In this document: positions 49,801 through 61,000 of the stretch, in pieces
Layout: each line of letters begins with the position of its first letter
How positions within the stretch are numbered: the stretch's first letter is position 1
From: Diploscapter coronatus
Lineage: Eukaryota > Nematoda > Chromadorea > Rhabditida > Rhabditidae
Reading direction: 5' to 3'
Length of the DNA stretch: 64,000 bases
Assembly (NCBI GenBank): GCA_964036155.1
Contig: OZ038423.1
Coordinates: 48,623,249 to 48,687,248, forward strand
Made by a program: the position numbers and the translations under genes
The notes under the pieces: generated by a model
What the model saw: only the letters and a program-made list of their open reading frames with translations
Database searches by the model: none
What the model was told of the DNA's origin: nothing

Positions 49801-52800
49801 GGCGACCAGAGAGCAGCTACCAGAAAAAGAAATGGCAAATACTTGATTTATTTTTTTTTTAAATTATAAACGTTCCAGAAGAATAAATCAGTTCTGTGGT
49901 CAATCTATAATAATTTTTCTGGAATCCTGCAAAATTATCTGTATCGTTTTCTAATTTCTCCTCAAAAGAAAGAAGATGAGAAAAACTCAATTCTTGACAA
50001 ATGTTCTAGAACACCCAAAATTAATCGCAAGTACTTTCTATTTTCGACTTTAGACCAATAAATTAGGAAAAATGTTTGAAATTCGATAAAATATTTTATC
50101 GGTTATTTTCATCAAATGATGACATAATTTCCACTTCTCAAAATCGTTAACCACTCAATCATTATTTTGGAGCATAAAATTCTATAAAATTCCGAAATAC
50201 CCCCAGCCCGTTTATTGGCTATTCTTCGTCGCATGAATCATATGTTTCACTTTTCAAAATCAGTAACCGCTCATTTATCCACTTCCACTTCCGAGTGATC
50301 AGTCGGAAAATGACTTCCTTTTCCTCGTATTTTTGTGAATTTTCTCGTGACTTCCCATAAAATCGAATGGCATTTCCAACATTTCAAAGTTGTGAAAGCA
50401 CTCGTCCGACCATAAACAATTTTCCAATTTGGGTCGAATTTCAGGTGAGTGTCAAACGTTCAAACATTTTCGAGAGTTTCCTTTTCCAAGAAAAATTTCC
50501 GATCTATGATATTGATTCGTCATTTTCAATCGTAAAGTTGTAAATTGATTTTCGGGAGAAAGTGAACTTTACAAAAGAAATGGGTAACATATTCTAGTTA
50601 GAAATTTGTGTCGCAATGATCTAAAGTTTTAGGGCAAGATAGGAAATTTTTTCAAACCAATACTATACCAGAAAAACTCGCAAATAATAGCTGCAGGACT
50701 TTTAGTTTTCATAATCCATTTTGAAGGTTCAAATAAAAATACCGCAATTAAAAACAAATAAATGAGAAAAAAAAAACCCACCACTCCTGACATCCTCGGG
50801 CATCTTATCGCCGTTGACGACGGAGCCGAGGGAAAACAGAACGACGCCCTTCTTGGCCTTCGACATTATCGATTCCATTTCCTGAAGAAATTCATCAGGA
50901 AAAAATAAAAGATAAAAAATTTAGATTTTGTTTTTCTGATACGTTTCAACATTTCTTGAGAATACTACAAACGTGATTGCCAATGATTTGTCGACAATAG
51001 CAATTGCATTTAAAAAAAACCAAACTGATCAAAATTCCGTTTACTTACCGGTCCGAGTGGTTTGGGCTCTGGGATGGTGGCCCCGCCGATGTGGCGCACG
51101 GCAGGAATCGTGGGTCGCGACGACTCCGTGAACTCGTTCGTGTTCAGCATTATATAGTCCATCTTTTCCTGCAAAGAAGCGGAGTATTGTCAAATATTAC
51201 CCAGCTAGAGCTCATTTAAAAATAAGAATTTTGGTAAATAATAAATTGAGCATAAATTACAGATGAGTCGGAAAAAACTTGATTTAAAAGTTGAAGTTTC
51301 AAAAGATCGGAGAAATATCAATTAGACTTTATAGATTCTGATTCGAGTACTATCATAGTATTATTTATAGAATAAAATTCGAGAATTCTTAAAACACTTG
51401 TTTTCTAGATTTCTCACCGTGTACAGCTTATCGAGTCTGGGGAACCCGAGACCGAAGCGCCAATAGAAAATGATCTGAAGAACGATATTCTGAAAAATTA
51501 AAGAAAAATAAAAAAAATACCTGTTCATAAACCATCATGTAGTAATAGCAGAACTGGCTCATGTACCAGAAGGCGACATTGTACGAACGCTCGAAGAACG
51601 TCATTTTCGTGCCATGACTCGTCATTTGTGCTAAAGCATAGTCAAATTGAAAATGCCGGATTTTATATCATCATTTTAGGCAAGTTTCAATTTTTTGGAA
51701 TTAATGAGACTAGATTTTGAGTGATCTTTCGTCAAAAACGACTTCCTATAAGATAAGCGCGAAGTGTCATTTTATGTAAACCCCCAATAATTTCAAATTT
51801 AATACTTAGAAAATCAAAGTCTCACTAGAGAGACATAAAGGAAGCCTTTCAGAGAAACCTCAAATTTCAATGGAATTAGGTTTCAAGAAAGAAATTAGAA
51901 TAAATCGATAAAATAGCCCTACTTGGAACGTAGCTGAGCGGAAAGTCCATGCCGAGCAGCTTGTAGTGCGCATAGGTCATGCCGAGAGCAGACGTGATCA
52001 TCACTTTTGGGATGCCTGGAACAAAAGCTTCGAATGTGATTTCACTGTAGTCAAAAATCTGTTAATTTGCGAGAAGAATGATGGAATTTTGAGAAAAATC
52101 GCCTACCGACGATCTCAAAAATGCCTGCTGGGCAGAAATGGAACATTTCGAGAATGACGAGGTCAAATTTGCCGCGTCGCAACGTCTCCAGCAGCACCTC
52201 GTCGTCCAACAAACCTGCAAATTTCAAACTTTAACAAGAACAAATTATTCGACAAGTATTGAAATTAACTTTCCGATTTTTTCTCGTGCAACTTGTCGAA
52301 TTTTAGAAATTTTCAAACGAATCTCATAATTAATTTCCTGATGATTGGGCAAAATGTAATTAAACAATTCATTAAGCGTTATTATGGATATACAAGATTC
52401 AAGAACATCTATTTTTCTTTAATTTTTCAAAAAAATGACCTGAGCAAAGTTTGAAGTTGATGTGCTCCATGCGGAAGAAGTCGAGGAAGTTGATGGTCCG
52501 CGTGTTGAAAACGTCACCCTAAAATGTTTCCTCTTTAAAGCTTTATGAAAAACCGATTTTTTCTTTAAATTGCTGAAAAATCGATTCTTTCCCAAATTTG
52601 AAAAATTTCTTTTCAAAATCTCCATTTTACCTGTTTCCAACTGATACGGTACCACTCGTCGGGTTCCACGTACGGGCCGGAAAACCTGAAAAACTTAGAC
52701 TCTCACAGGAAATGTCCAGATTTGTAATAGTTTCAACCAATTTTGGATGAAACCTAGCTAAATTCAAATATGTTTCAATTTTTAAGGTGAGAAAACTTAG

Positions 52801-53322
52801 AAATTTTAGAACAACTTTTGATACTTGCAAAAAAATTCGCAGTCTCAAAAATTTTTACCCACCATATGACTTGCTGGGCCAATTTGGTGCCTGGCGTCAC
52901 GACGTCCGGGTCGTTTTCCAACAGCATCATTGTCTGAAAAAATTCATTTTTAGAAAATTTTTCCAAATTTCCAGATAAGTTTCAGAAAAATCAAAGCTAT
53001 TCCCAATTTCTTCTAGATTTAACCAATGAAAATAATTGCAATGCATTATGAAATTCTTGAAAGTGTTCCAACAGCTTTCGTCATTTTTCATTTATTTTAA
53101 AAATTACCACATTGTGTCCATCCTCGACAAGAAAATCGGCTATCGAGCCCATGAAGTTGACGTGACTCTGGAAACATTTAACAAAATTTTTAAAAGTAAA
53201 AAACAAAAAAAAAATACCTGACTGATGGTAGTGGACCAGACGAGCACATTGAGCGTGGAGACTTGGGTCGCCAACAACGTGAGCCACGCCACTGCATGTT
53301 CGATGCCCAGAAACCGGACCAT
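46806..53322 (-). CDS. UDP-glycosyltransferase (UGT)
   Basis: Predicted 558-residue ER membrane enzyme that transfers sugar from a UDP-sugar to small lipophilic acceptors. Exons: 53218-53322, 53108-53167, 52863-52933, 52631-52685, 52440-52518, 52107-52214, 51923-52015, 51521-51630, 51418-51489, 51049-51168, 50782-50881, 48700-48828, 48277-48383, 47886-48010, 47471-47565, 47162-47300, 46806-46914; phases agree throughout. Signal peptide [20 protein letters not shown], then [20 protein letters not shown] holding the family's catalytic-type His. UDP-sugar signature: WVPQVDLL, then [20 protein letters not shown] and PVFGDQ. C-terminal membrane segment [16 protein letters not shown] and a tail ending KQKKH, which fits a KxKxx ER-retrieval signal. 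A TTTTTCCAG acceptor lies two bases before the ATG, consistent with trans-splicing. The intron at 48829-50781 is unusually long (about 1.95 kb). Individual UGT number cannot be assigned. Confidence 0.93.
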
Positions 53323-53429
53323 TCCTGGAAAAAACGGGATTTTTCTTTAATTTGTATTTTTTGAAAGAAAATTGTTTAAAAATCATGAAGAATCGATTTT
53401 TCAAAAAAAGTCTTGCTGGAAAAATATAT

Positions 53430-55618
53430 TCACTTTTTCAAAGAAGATTTAGAAAAAAAAGCAAGAAAAAAATATGAAGTTAAAAAAATGATTATTAAAA
53501 ATCTTATTACGATACAATTGCAAAAGTTAAAGAGAAGATAAGCTTTTTGAAAAAAAAAAAGTTTATGAATTTTTAGGTCCTGTGCCCAATAGTATAAATT
53601 AGGGTGTTCTGATAAGACGTTTCGAGCGAAAGTGGTATCATTGGGCATGTCAACCTGTCAGCGCAAATACGGAATTACAGAAAGTGGGCGGGGTGCGCCG
53701 CGCGCGAAAGTTCAAAGGTTTAGAAGATAACGAGAGAAAATCAGAACAGAAAAGAGGAGAGAAAGGAAACAAGTGTGAAAGTTGTAAAAAGTGAGCGCAA
53801 AAGAATGATACAATGTGAATGGCCTCAGGTCATCTCATGCAAATCTTCCGTTCCACGTTAAAGAATAGAGCCTCGAAACTGGCTGACATCATTTTAAACC
53901 TCATATCTATTTGTCCAGATATGGCAAGGTGAGATCATCTCTATCCACCGCTGAAAGATAGAGCTGGAAAGTAGGATTGAATATCGAAAAGTTCACTGGT
54001 TGAATGGAGTGTTTTGTGAAGCCTAGAGGTCAGCCAGTGAAAGGCGGATAAAGCATGAACCGTGAAGCTACAAAGGGTTGCACATTTGAAACGTGTCAAA
54101 GTAAGGAAAGGTCCATAGTGCTTTAAAATTGGCTAATTTTATTAGAAAAATCCTTATTTGAATAGGTATCCACCGTTTTTCGCTATTTGTACCGAGTGCG
54201 GAAAAATGATTGTCGCACTTATCCGTGTACCAATTACTAGCGAACTATAAGCTTAGATAATTTGGAATAATTTTCTACACAGACCTAGGGAGGACGATCG
54301 TCAGGGGCCCTCTGCGACCCACCCCCTATTTTTTTTCGTCTGGCGAAAGTGCTTCCTAGGTCGGATGGCTAGCATATTAATTTCTAACTATGCACGAAGA
54401 ATAGGGATAGAATACTGTTTGAGCTATTTTCTGCAGTATAAAATATTCAGAATTCCAAAATAGGAAAAATCTGCGGACCGAAATAAATAAGATAATTCAG
54501 TCGTCAAAATTTCAATTTCGAAAATCTTCACCAACCTCCAATTTTGCTTGCTGTTCCTCGTGCTTGTCCACGCACTGACTAAATAGTTTGCCTGAAATTC
54601 AAAGATTATTCCTTCAGAGATAAAAAGGATACAAATTTCAAATATTCCAGAGTATTCGAACTCATAAATTTCTCTAAACTCCCTAAATTTTGAGATATTT
54701 TATTAACGATCAAACTTCTTATCAACAATCTAAATTTACTTGGATTAGGCAAAATTATCAATTAGCAATACCTGCACTATGATAAAAACTACATAATTTC
54801 ACTATACAAAATTAGCATAAAATCGATAATTCAAATAGTGAAATGGAAGTTTCCTTAATAAATTATGTTAAAAAGTCATCTAGAATCTTGTCCTCAAAGT
54901 AATAACTAAAAATTACGCGAAATTCACGATAAAAAGGCGAAAGTTGGCGCGCAAAAATAATTCGTGATTAACCTAAATCGAATTATTTTTGGAGTACTTC
55001 GCTATAAGATAAAAATAATTTACAGGATCAAAAATATAGCGAGATCACGGTATTTCAGAAAAGGAAAAAAAAAACACCCTAAAATATCGTTAAAAATAAA
55101 ACAATAGAATAAATACGACGATACAAAATGTTAGCAACAAAAATCATATAGCGTATGTGAAGTACCTAAGATATTCATTATAAAATTGTGCTGTCTACGT
55201 TCTTTCTTTAAAAAAATTCTCAGAAGGTATTCATAGATGTGATTCAGGGACAAGAAAAATGGAAAAAGGTTGAATCTGAATGAATTTTCAGACCTTATTA
55301 TGGATAGTTTTACAAGAACACGAGAGAACAGTCCTATTCTACTGCATTTGATAGAATTTTAGTACAGAATTTCCTAACTCACAATGGATAAGTATAGCGA
55401 AATTCACAATAGCAAAAATTACTATAGCCTAATTTTAGTGTTATGACAGTAAGGAAAATGAAAGACAATTTTTCAGGTTTGATGTGACAGAATTACCGTA
55501 ATTTAGCTAATACAAATTTGAAAGACTATTTTTAGGGATGACAAGGAAAAGAAAATAAGAAATGTACAAAAATAGACTAACCGTAAAAGGCAAGTAGTGA
55601 AAAATCAACTGCAGACAT
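53430..55618 (-). CDS. Tentative small gene of unknown function
   Basis: Weak three-exon model: 55582-55618, 54536-54591 and 53430-53654, about 105 residues. It begins MSAVDFSLLAFYG, continues with a polar stretch (KLFSQCVDKHEEQQAKLE) and ends in a hydrophobic segment (FLIIIFLTSYFFLAFF) that could be a membrane helix or AT-rich intron read as coding. Splice phases fit (G|GC at the first junction, phase 0 at the second), and donors and acceptors are acceptable, but there is no recognised domain or paralog. The third exon may stop earlier at a GT at 53618. The stop is about 108 bases before the UGT start codon on the same strand, a spacing typical of nematode operons. It could be spurious. Confidence 0.3.
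54275..54372 (+). mobile_element. MITE family 1, copy C (short form)
   Basis: Ends CTACACAGACCTAGGGAGGA and CTTCCTAGGTCGG. It has one internal GCGACCCACCCCCT unit instead of two, so it looks like a deletion derivative through the direct repeats. It lies in an intron of the tentative gene model at 53430-55618; if that model is wrong it is intergenic. Confidence 0.8.
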
Positions 55619-56012
55619 TTTGTGGGGGTTGATTTTTGAAGTGGTGCGGGTCCGCATCCGTAGTGAGGGGATTAGAATGGTACGGGAGGGAGGTCGTAGA
55701 GATTTAGAAAGATGGTCTGAGGGAAGGATCGTAGTGGCAGAAGAGGGTTGGTGATGGCTGAAAGCAAATTCGTAGGAAACTTAATTTTTATCGTCAGAAA
55801 AAGACGGATGATGAGTACTTTCGTAGAAATATTCATTTTTTCCTCTTCTTTTTCGGCTACTTTTCTCTCTCGAATTTCCTATAAAAGTAGTCGTTTTCTT
55901 GGATGCAAATTACTCAATTTTATATTCGAAAAAGTAGAAATACTAGGAAACTAGTCATTGTTCGGGAAAATCCACCTCTTTGCGAGTGGATGGTGGTGCG
56001 CGAGCCGATCGC

Positions 56013-56547
56013 TCAGGCGAACCCGACGAAATGGCACAGTCCGAGAATCGAGCCGAGCAATTTCAGCAACAGGCGCGGCACGTGGGGAATCTGAAAAATC
56101 GATTTTCCAAATGTCTCAACGAGAATACATGCGCGTTTAAAAGTTATAAAATTACGCCAGAAAATGGGTTCAAGATATGCTTCAAAAATTGAATAGTCTA
56201 AGCAGGTTTAAAAATATCGATGCTAAGACGGTTTGAATAGGACACTTTCAAGTGTATTTGAGAAAGAACAACGCAAATTCGGACCCCTGCCTCGAGCTGA
56301 ATCTGACGCCGGGCCCAAACGAATTCGTCCACGAAGAAGTTGTCGCACATCTGGAATAGAAAAAAATCAACAAAAATCGCTTTTTGGAAGTTTGAAACTA
56401 GAATTTCCGTTCTCTCTTCAAATGATACAAATGAAATCTTCGAGATTTCCACTCAAAATTGATAAATAAAAATGTGAAAAATCGAACCCTGACGAGATTT
56501 TCGCCGATCGCCTGCACTCTCTGATCATCGATCGGTCCTGCTGCCAT
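56013..56547 (-). CDS. BH3-only, EGL-1/CED-13-like cell-death activator candidate
   Basis: Short gene of about 67-71 residues. Exons: 56488-56547, then 56285-56350 (or 56273-56350 with the alternative donor), then 56013-56090; all junctions are phase 0. The first splice joins AIGENLVR to MCDNFFVDEF, giving IGENLVRMCDNF. This fits the BH3 pattern hydrophobic-x3-L-x2-hydrophobic-small-Asp-x-Phe and, from memory, the nematode EGL-1 form IGxxLxxMCDDF at seven of its eight specified positions. The third exon encodes PRLLLKLLGSILGLCHFVGF, a plausible tail anchor or amphipathic helix, then stop. Family knowledge: such proteins bind the CED-9/Bcl-2 groove on mitochondria, free CED-4 and start caspase activation. 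An in-frame extension is possible: acceptor at 56577 and a further exon at 56671-56765, so the true start may be upstream. Low-complexity chance is the main alternative, but the conserved core and clean splicing argue against it. Confidence 0.6.
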
Positions 56548-56577
56548 TTGAGTGGTTGAGTGACGAATGGGGAGGGT

Positions 56578-58072
56578 CTGAATGAAATCTGGATCTTATT
56601 TTGTGAAAATCGACTAGTTTAAAATGTTATCAATTCAGTTTTTATCTTATCGTATTTCTAAAATTCTTACCTGAGGGGATGACAGTTGGTTGCAGTTGTC
56701 ACAGTCTGCTGTGGTGGCTCGGTGCTGGAAGGCAGAGCCGCGTGACTTATTACGAGGATTTCGTGCTAAAATTTTTAAATGTTTAAAAAATTCGAAAAAT
56801 TACTGAAGCATATCTCATGTATCGGTGAAAATGTTGAAGAGCAAAATTTTTGTAAAGCCTATAAAGAAGTGAGTTTTCAGGATTTCGAAACATCCTACGA
56901 AAATATACGGTTATGTGGGAAGAAAAGGAAGAAATGAGATAAAGATCGAAGAAATGGAAAAGGACTAAAATGGCAATAGATTTCGAAAACAGCCCAAAAT
57001 CACGATAAATCTCGAAATCGGCAAGAAGATTTGAAAACTCAATCAAAAGTGAGGAAAGACAAGACGACTATACAAGTCTAAAATGGACTCCTCAATTTTT
57101 GCTAGTAAAAAATAGAACGCATTTCAAAATGAGGATAAAATTTCGGAAAAGGCCACCTTGAAAAAATTAGTGATTTGTGGACGAGCAGTAAATTGGAATA
57201 AATAATTCATGAAATGACCCCTCGAAAATGGGTTAGAAGACCACCCTGAAAATCTAGCCGGCGCGATGGAAAAAAGGGAAATGAGCAAAATCGACAAGAA
57301 AGGGTCGATTTTTCGAAAATCGATCATTTTTGCAAGTGTCATTGCTTTTCATTGCACGTTGTCCAGTGGCTGTTTCGTTTTTCTTCATCTTTTCAATTTC
57401 TCTTCTACGAATGAGTTAAAAATTGGAATTTTCTGTGCTAAATCATTGTCTGAATCAGTTTCAATAAACTTCGACAAATTTTCGCCAAAATTTAGCTGAA
57501 AAATATCGTATCCTTTTCAAAATTCGGTTTTGTGTGCGATTTCGCGTACGAATTGTCATTGGTGACACGCAATTGCACACCTTCGGTCTCTTGCTGCATT
57601 CAAGTTATTGCTAGAAACGCCTGAATAATCACCATTTTTATTGTCATCAAATATTTTCCCGTTCAGAAATTTCTCAACCCCCTTCGAATAGCAGGCAGAA
57701 AATCTTTTCAAATCCCGGGAAAATTCGCATTGATTTTTGGTTTATCGATTTTCTCGACTGCATTTCTATGTAGTTATCCTTAAAATTCTCGCATTTCTTA
57801 AACTTGAATTTTCTCAAATTTGCTAATTATTATTTTTTCTTTATGAAAGGTTCACACATTTCATTATTCATCAATGAGGAAGGTTTACTAACTTTGAAGA
57901 GAATTCGCTTCGAAAGATAGGGTCAAGTTGGTGAACTTTCAAAATTGACTATTGAGCAATATGAGTTTTGAAAACATTCTTTTCAGAAATTAGCAAGTTG
58001 GGCACGTTTCGTGACGTTGATACGACTTTCTGATTCCAGAAGCTTCACAACTTCAAACAACGACCTGCAATC
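56578..58072. other. Divergent spacer between BH3-like and PA200 genes
   Basis: Includes a possible upstream exon of the BH3-like gene (56671-56765, minus strand, phase 1 start, containing CDNCNQLSSPQ) and an acceptor-like GATTCCAG at about 58033-58040 before the PA200 ATG. Otherwise AT-rich without recognisable genes. Confidence 0.5.
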
Positions 58073-61000
58073 ATGGTGGGTGGTTTTGAATCGATTCTCA
58101 AAGTGTTTGTCTTTTGAAATTATTTACCTCTTCAATTTTAATTTATTTCCAAGAATGCAGTAATTCAAACTAAAAAACCACAATAAAAAGTATCAAGATT
58201 TCTTCCTTTTCGAATGCCACTTTTTTGGAAAATTGGCACCTCCATAATTTCGGACTATCTTACCAAAATTCAAATCATATAGGTTTCAAAAAACAGAATT
58301 TCTGAGTATTTCGATTTCAACGCAGTTATTGCCTACTTTTGTGTCAATTATTTCATAAATTTTGGGTTCTTTATTTGCCACTTTGGGTTTTGCTGACAAA
58401 TTGATAAGGCGAAATTGCGTTGATTAGCTGGCCAAGATTCAGCGGGAACAATACTGAATGACGACCTTTAGAAATTCTGAAAATAAACTTCGAAAAAATT
58501 TATTTTTGCCGCTTTCAAAATCTTCTGCACAAATCAGACTGTCTAAAATATCAGTTTTTCAAAATATTTCTAGTTACACTATTTTTTTCGAAACTTATTC
58601 AAAAATATGAAAAATTAAATTTTTTTTACTTTTGAATGTTTTAAATTATTTTTTCTAAAGATGGAATTTTTCAGAGTGAAAGCGAAGACGAGATTTCGCT
58701 ATCTGGCTCGGACTCGGAAGACCCTGCGGCCGAAGAAATCGATAACGAGGAAATGATCATCGAGGACGAGCCACCCACGTCTGACGGTAAGTGGATTCTC
58801 AATTCTGAAGTCCGAATTTTGCTAAGTGATAGAATGAATTTTTTAAAGGTAGAGTAGTTTTGATCAAAAAATTGTAATATAGACGAAAATTTTATAGTTC
58901 AGCTTTTCAAGAACTATGAGTTAGATTTGAATTGAATTTCTATAGCGATTCAAAGAATATACCGCTTGCTTTCTCATTTTCGTTAATTTCAAGAATCTTA
59001 AAACATTCGTTTTTTTTCAAACGAATTGAAGAGAAACTAATTTTAGGCGACGATGCCATGTCTGAATCACAGTCTCCGGCGCGTCAGTTCCAGGTAAAAG
59101 TTTTTTTCGAACGGATTACTTTGTTTTTTTCAAAAATAATTTATTTTCAGAAACAAGTTTCTGAAATATCCTCTAAATATGTTTAATATTTTTCCTTTAC
59201 AAATTATTCCTTTCAGAAAGAATTCTGGCAGCACCGTTTCCTGCCCTATTATTCGGACCTGGAATCTCAGGCGAACCGCTATCTGAGCGAGATCAAAGCC
59301 GGATTGGCTCATTCGATCGCTTTGAACGATCCTCAAGTCGGATTCATCCACTGGACTTTGGAGTTGGAGAGGTACGCAGTTATTTTTCTAAAGAAAATCT
59401 CCAAAATTACAATTTCAATATTTTCTGAAAGAAACAGATTTATGGGGGATTTAAGTGAGGATGGCTCTGCGACCTACCCCTATAATAGTTCCTTCACATT
59501 TAATGTTTCTAACCAGAAATTTAACAAAATTTCGCCGTGCGTGTTGACGTTATAACATTAATTTCTTTCGTACGATCGACCTCTCGTATATCTCTGATTC
59601 CGACTCAAATATTCCCTCAGTTGGGAAAGAAGGCTTTCTGGAATATGCTTCAAGTTTTTACAGATAAGAAATGTTGATCTATTCTAATACTATCAAGGTA
59701 TCTGAGAAGTTTTAAAAGTCATCAATATTCAAAATTTCTGGAAATTTTGATCACGTTTCAACTGATATCAAGTTACGGATGATACAAACGATTCAATGCT
59801 ATGATGCTAATATCATTTCCGTAAAAATGTTCCACTTACTCTGTTGTCCCCCAGATTAGTGCTGTCTAGCCACTCTGCGGAACAATAGGGAGTATATTCT
59901 TCCCAAATCGAAAAGATCTTGATCAACTTGCTTTTCCACAACGTCGTGAGCGGTAATAGAAGCGAGTTGCGGACGGAGCGAGTGATGAAGGTCTTTTTAA
60001 TTTGGGAAGAGAACATTTCTTCCAGATACATCGACCTGTATGGCAAGCGCTTCTCTAAGGAGGATCACGTAAATTTCGTCAAGATCTATCTGCCGTTCGT
60101 CGTCAAGGGCTCCATCTGGCGGAACACCAAAATCTCCATTCACGCACTCAATATGCTCATCGGGTTCGTATTTGTTCTTCAAACTTCATAAAATTTGGAA
60201 AACAAAAACCAATTTATTCGACATTTCACGTGTTCTGATTATGTTCATCTTGTGAACTCGTTATTTTGCGAAATGAGTTACCTTTTCTTTTCATGAATAA
60301 GTTTGATCTTTCATCCGAAATTTTAATAGATATAAAAATGAATGTTTTCAATATTCTGCAGAAACTACTTGAGAATAAAAGGTTAAATTTAAGAAAACGC
60401 GACTATCTCATGCGAGGCGATCTAATCATCGACTGGCGTCCACTGTATGAGCTCTATGTTGAGGTATTTTTTATTTCATTTTCATTTTCAATTTCTTTTG
60501 ATTTTCCAATTTTAGGTAGCCTACAAAAACCTGGAAGAGGATGGCATTTTCCTGATGCCGGATGGCTTCAAGAGCGAACTCTACACGCTCATTTTCTATG
60601 CCAGGAACTACTTTTCGGATTCGGCCACTCAAGAATTGCTTGACGAGGTTTTTGTTTTATTTAAATTTTTCCTAATATTATTTCTTATAAAATGTCCTAT
60701 TTTTTAACTTCGCCCTTTTCGATATCTGAAATCTGCTCTATTTTTTGCTTTGCTAGACTTCACAACTATTGAGAGTCTGGGAATTTGTTTTCGATACTTT
60801 CTGATAGTTGATAGCATCTTCCTCTACTTTTCTCTACTAATCTGCAAATATATTGAAAATCTAGAAATTTTCCAAACAGCGGATAAAACATTGAAATATT
60901 TGGCGTTACAATGGCAATCTTTCAGTTACGCCCTCTGATTTGCATTTGGGACGAGTCGATAATTCGAGCTTGGAAGCTGCTGGACCTGTTCTTGCCAATG

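Noticed and set aside
56783..57046. Hydrophobic open frame on the minus strand upstream of the BH3-like gene
   Set aside because: No true ATG at its start, AT-rich composition and no phase-matching donor to join the BH3-like exons.
59919..60025. Apparent coding extension before the PA200 exon at 60026
   Set aside because: Open by chance; conservation to PA200 begins only after the TTCCAG acceptor, and the preceding exon joins in phase there.
60361..60393. CTGCAG acceptor at about 60360 giving [12 protein letters not shown]
   Set aside because: Leaves the PA200 reading frame one base out and runs into a stop; TTTAAG at 60393 restores the phase and the conserved block.
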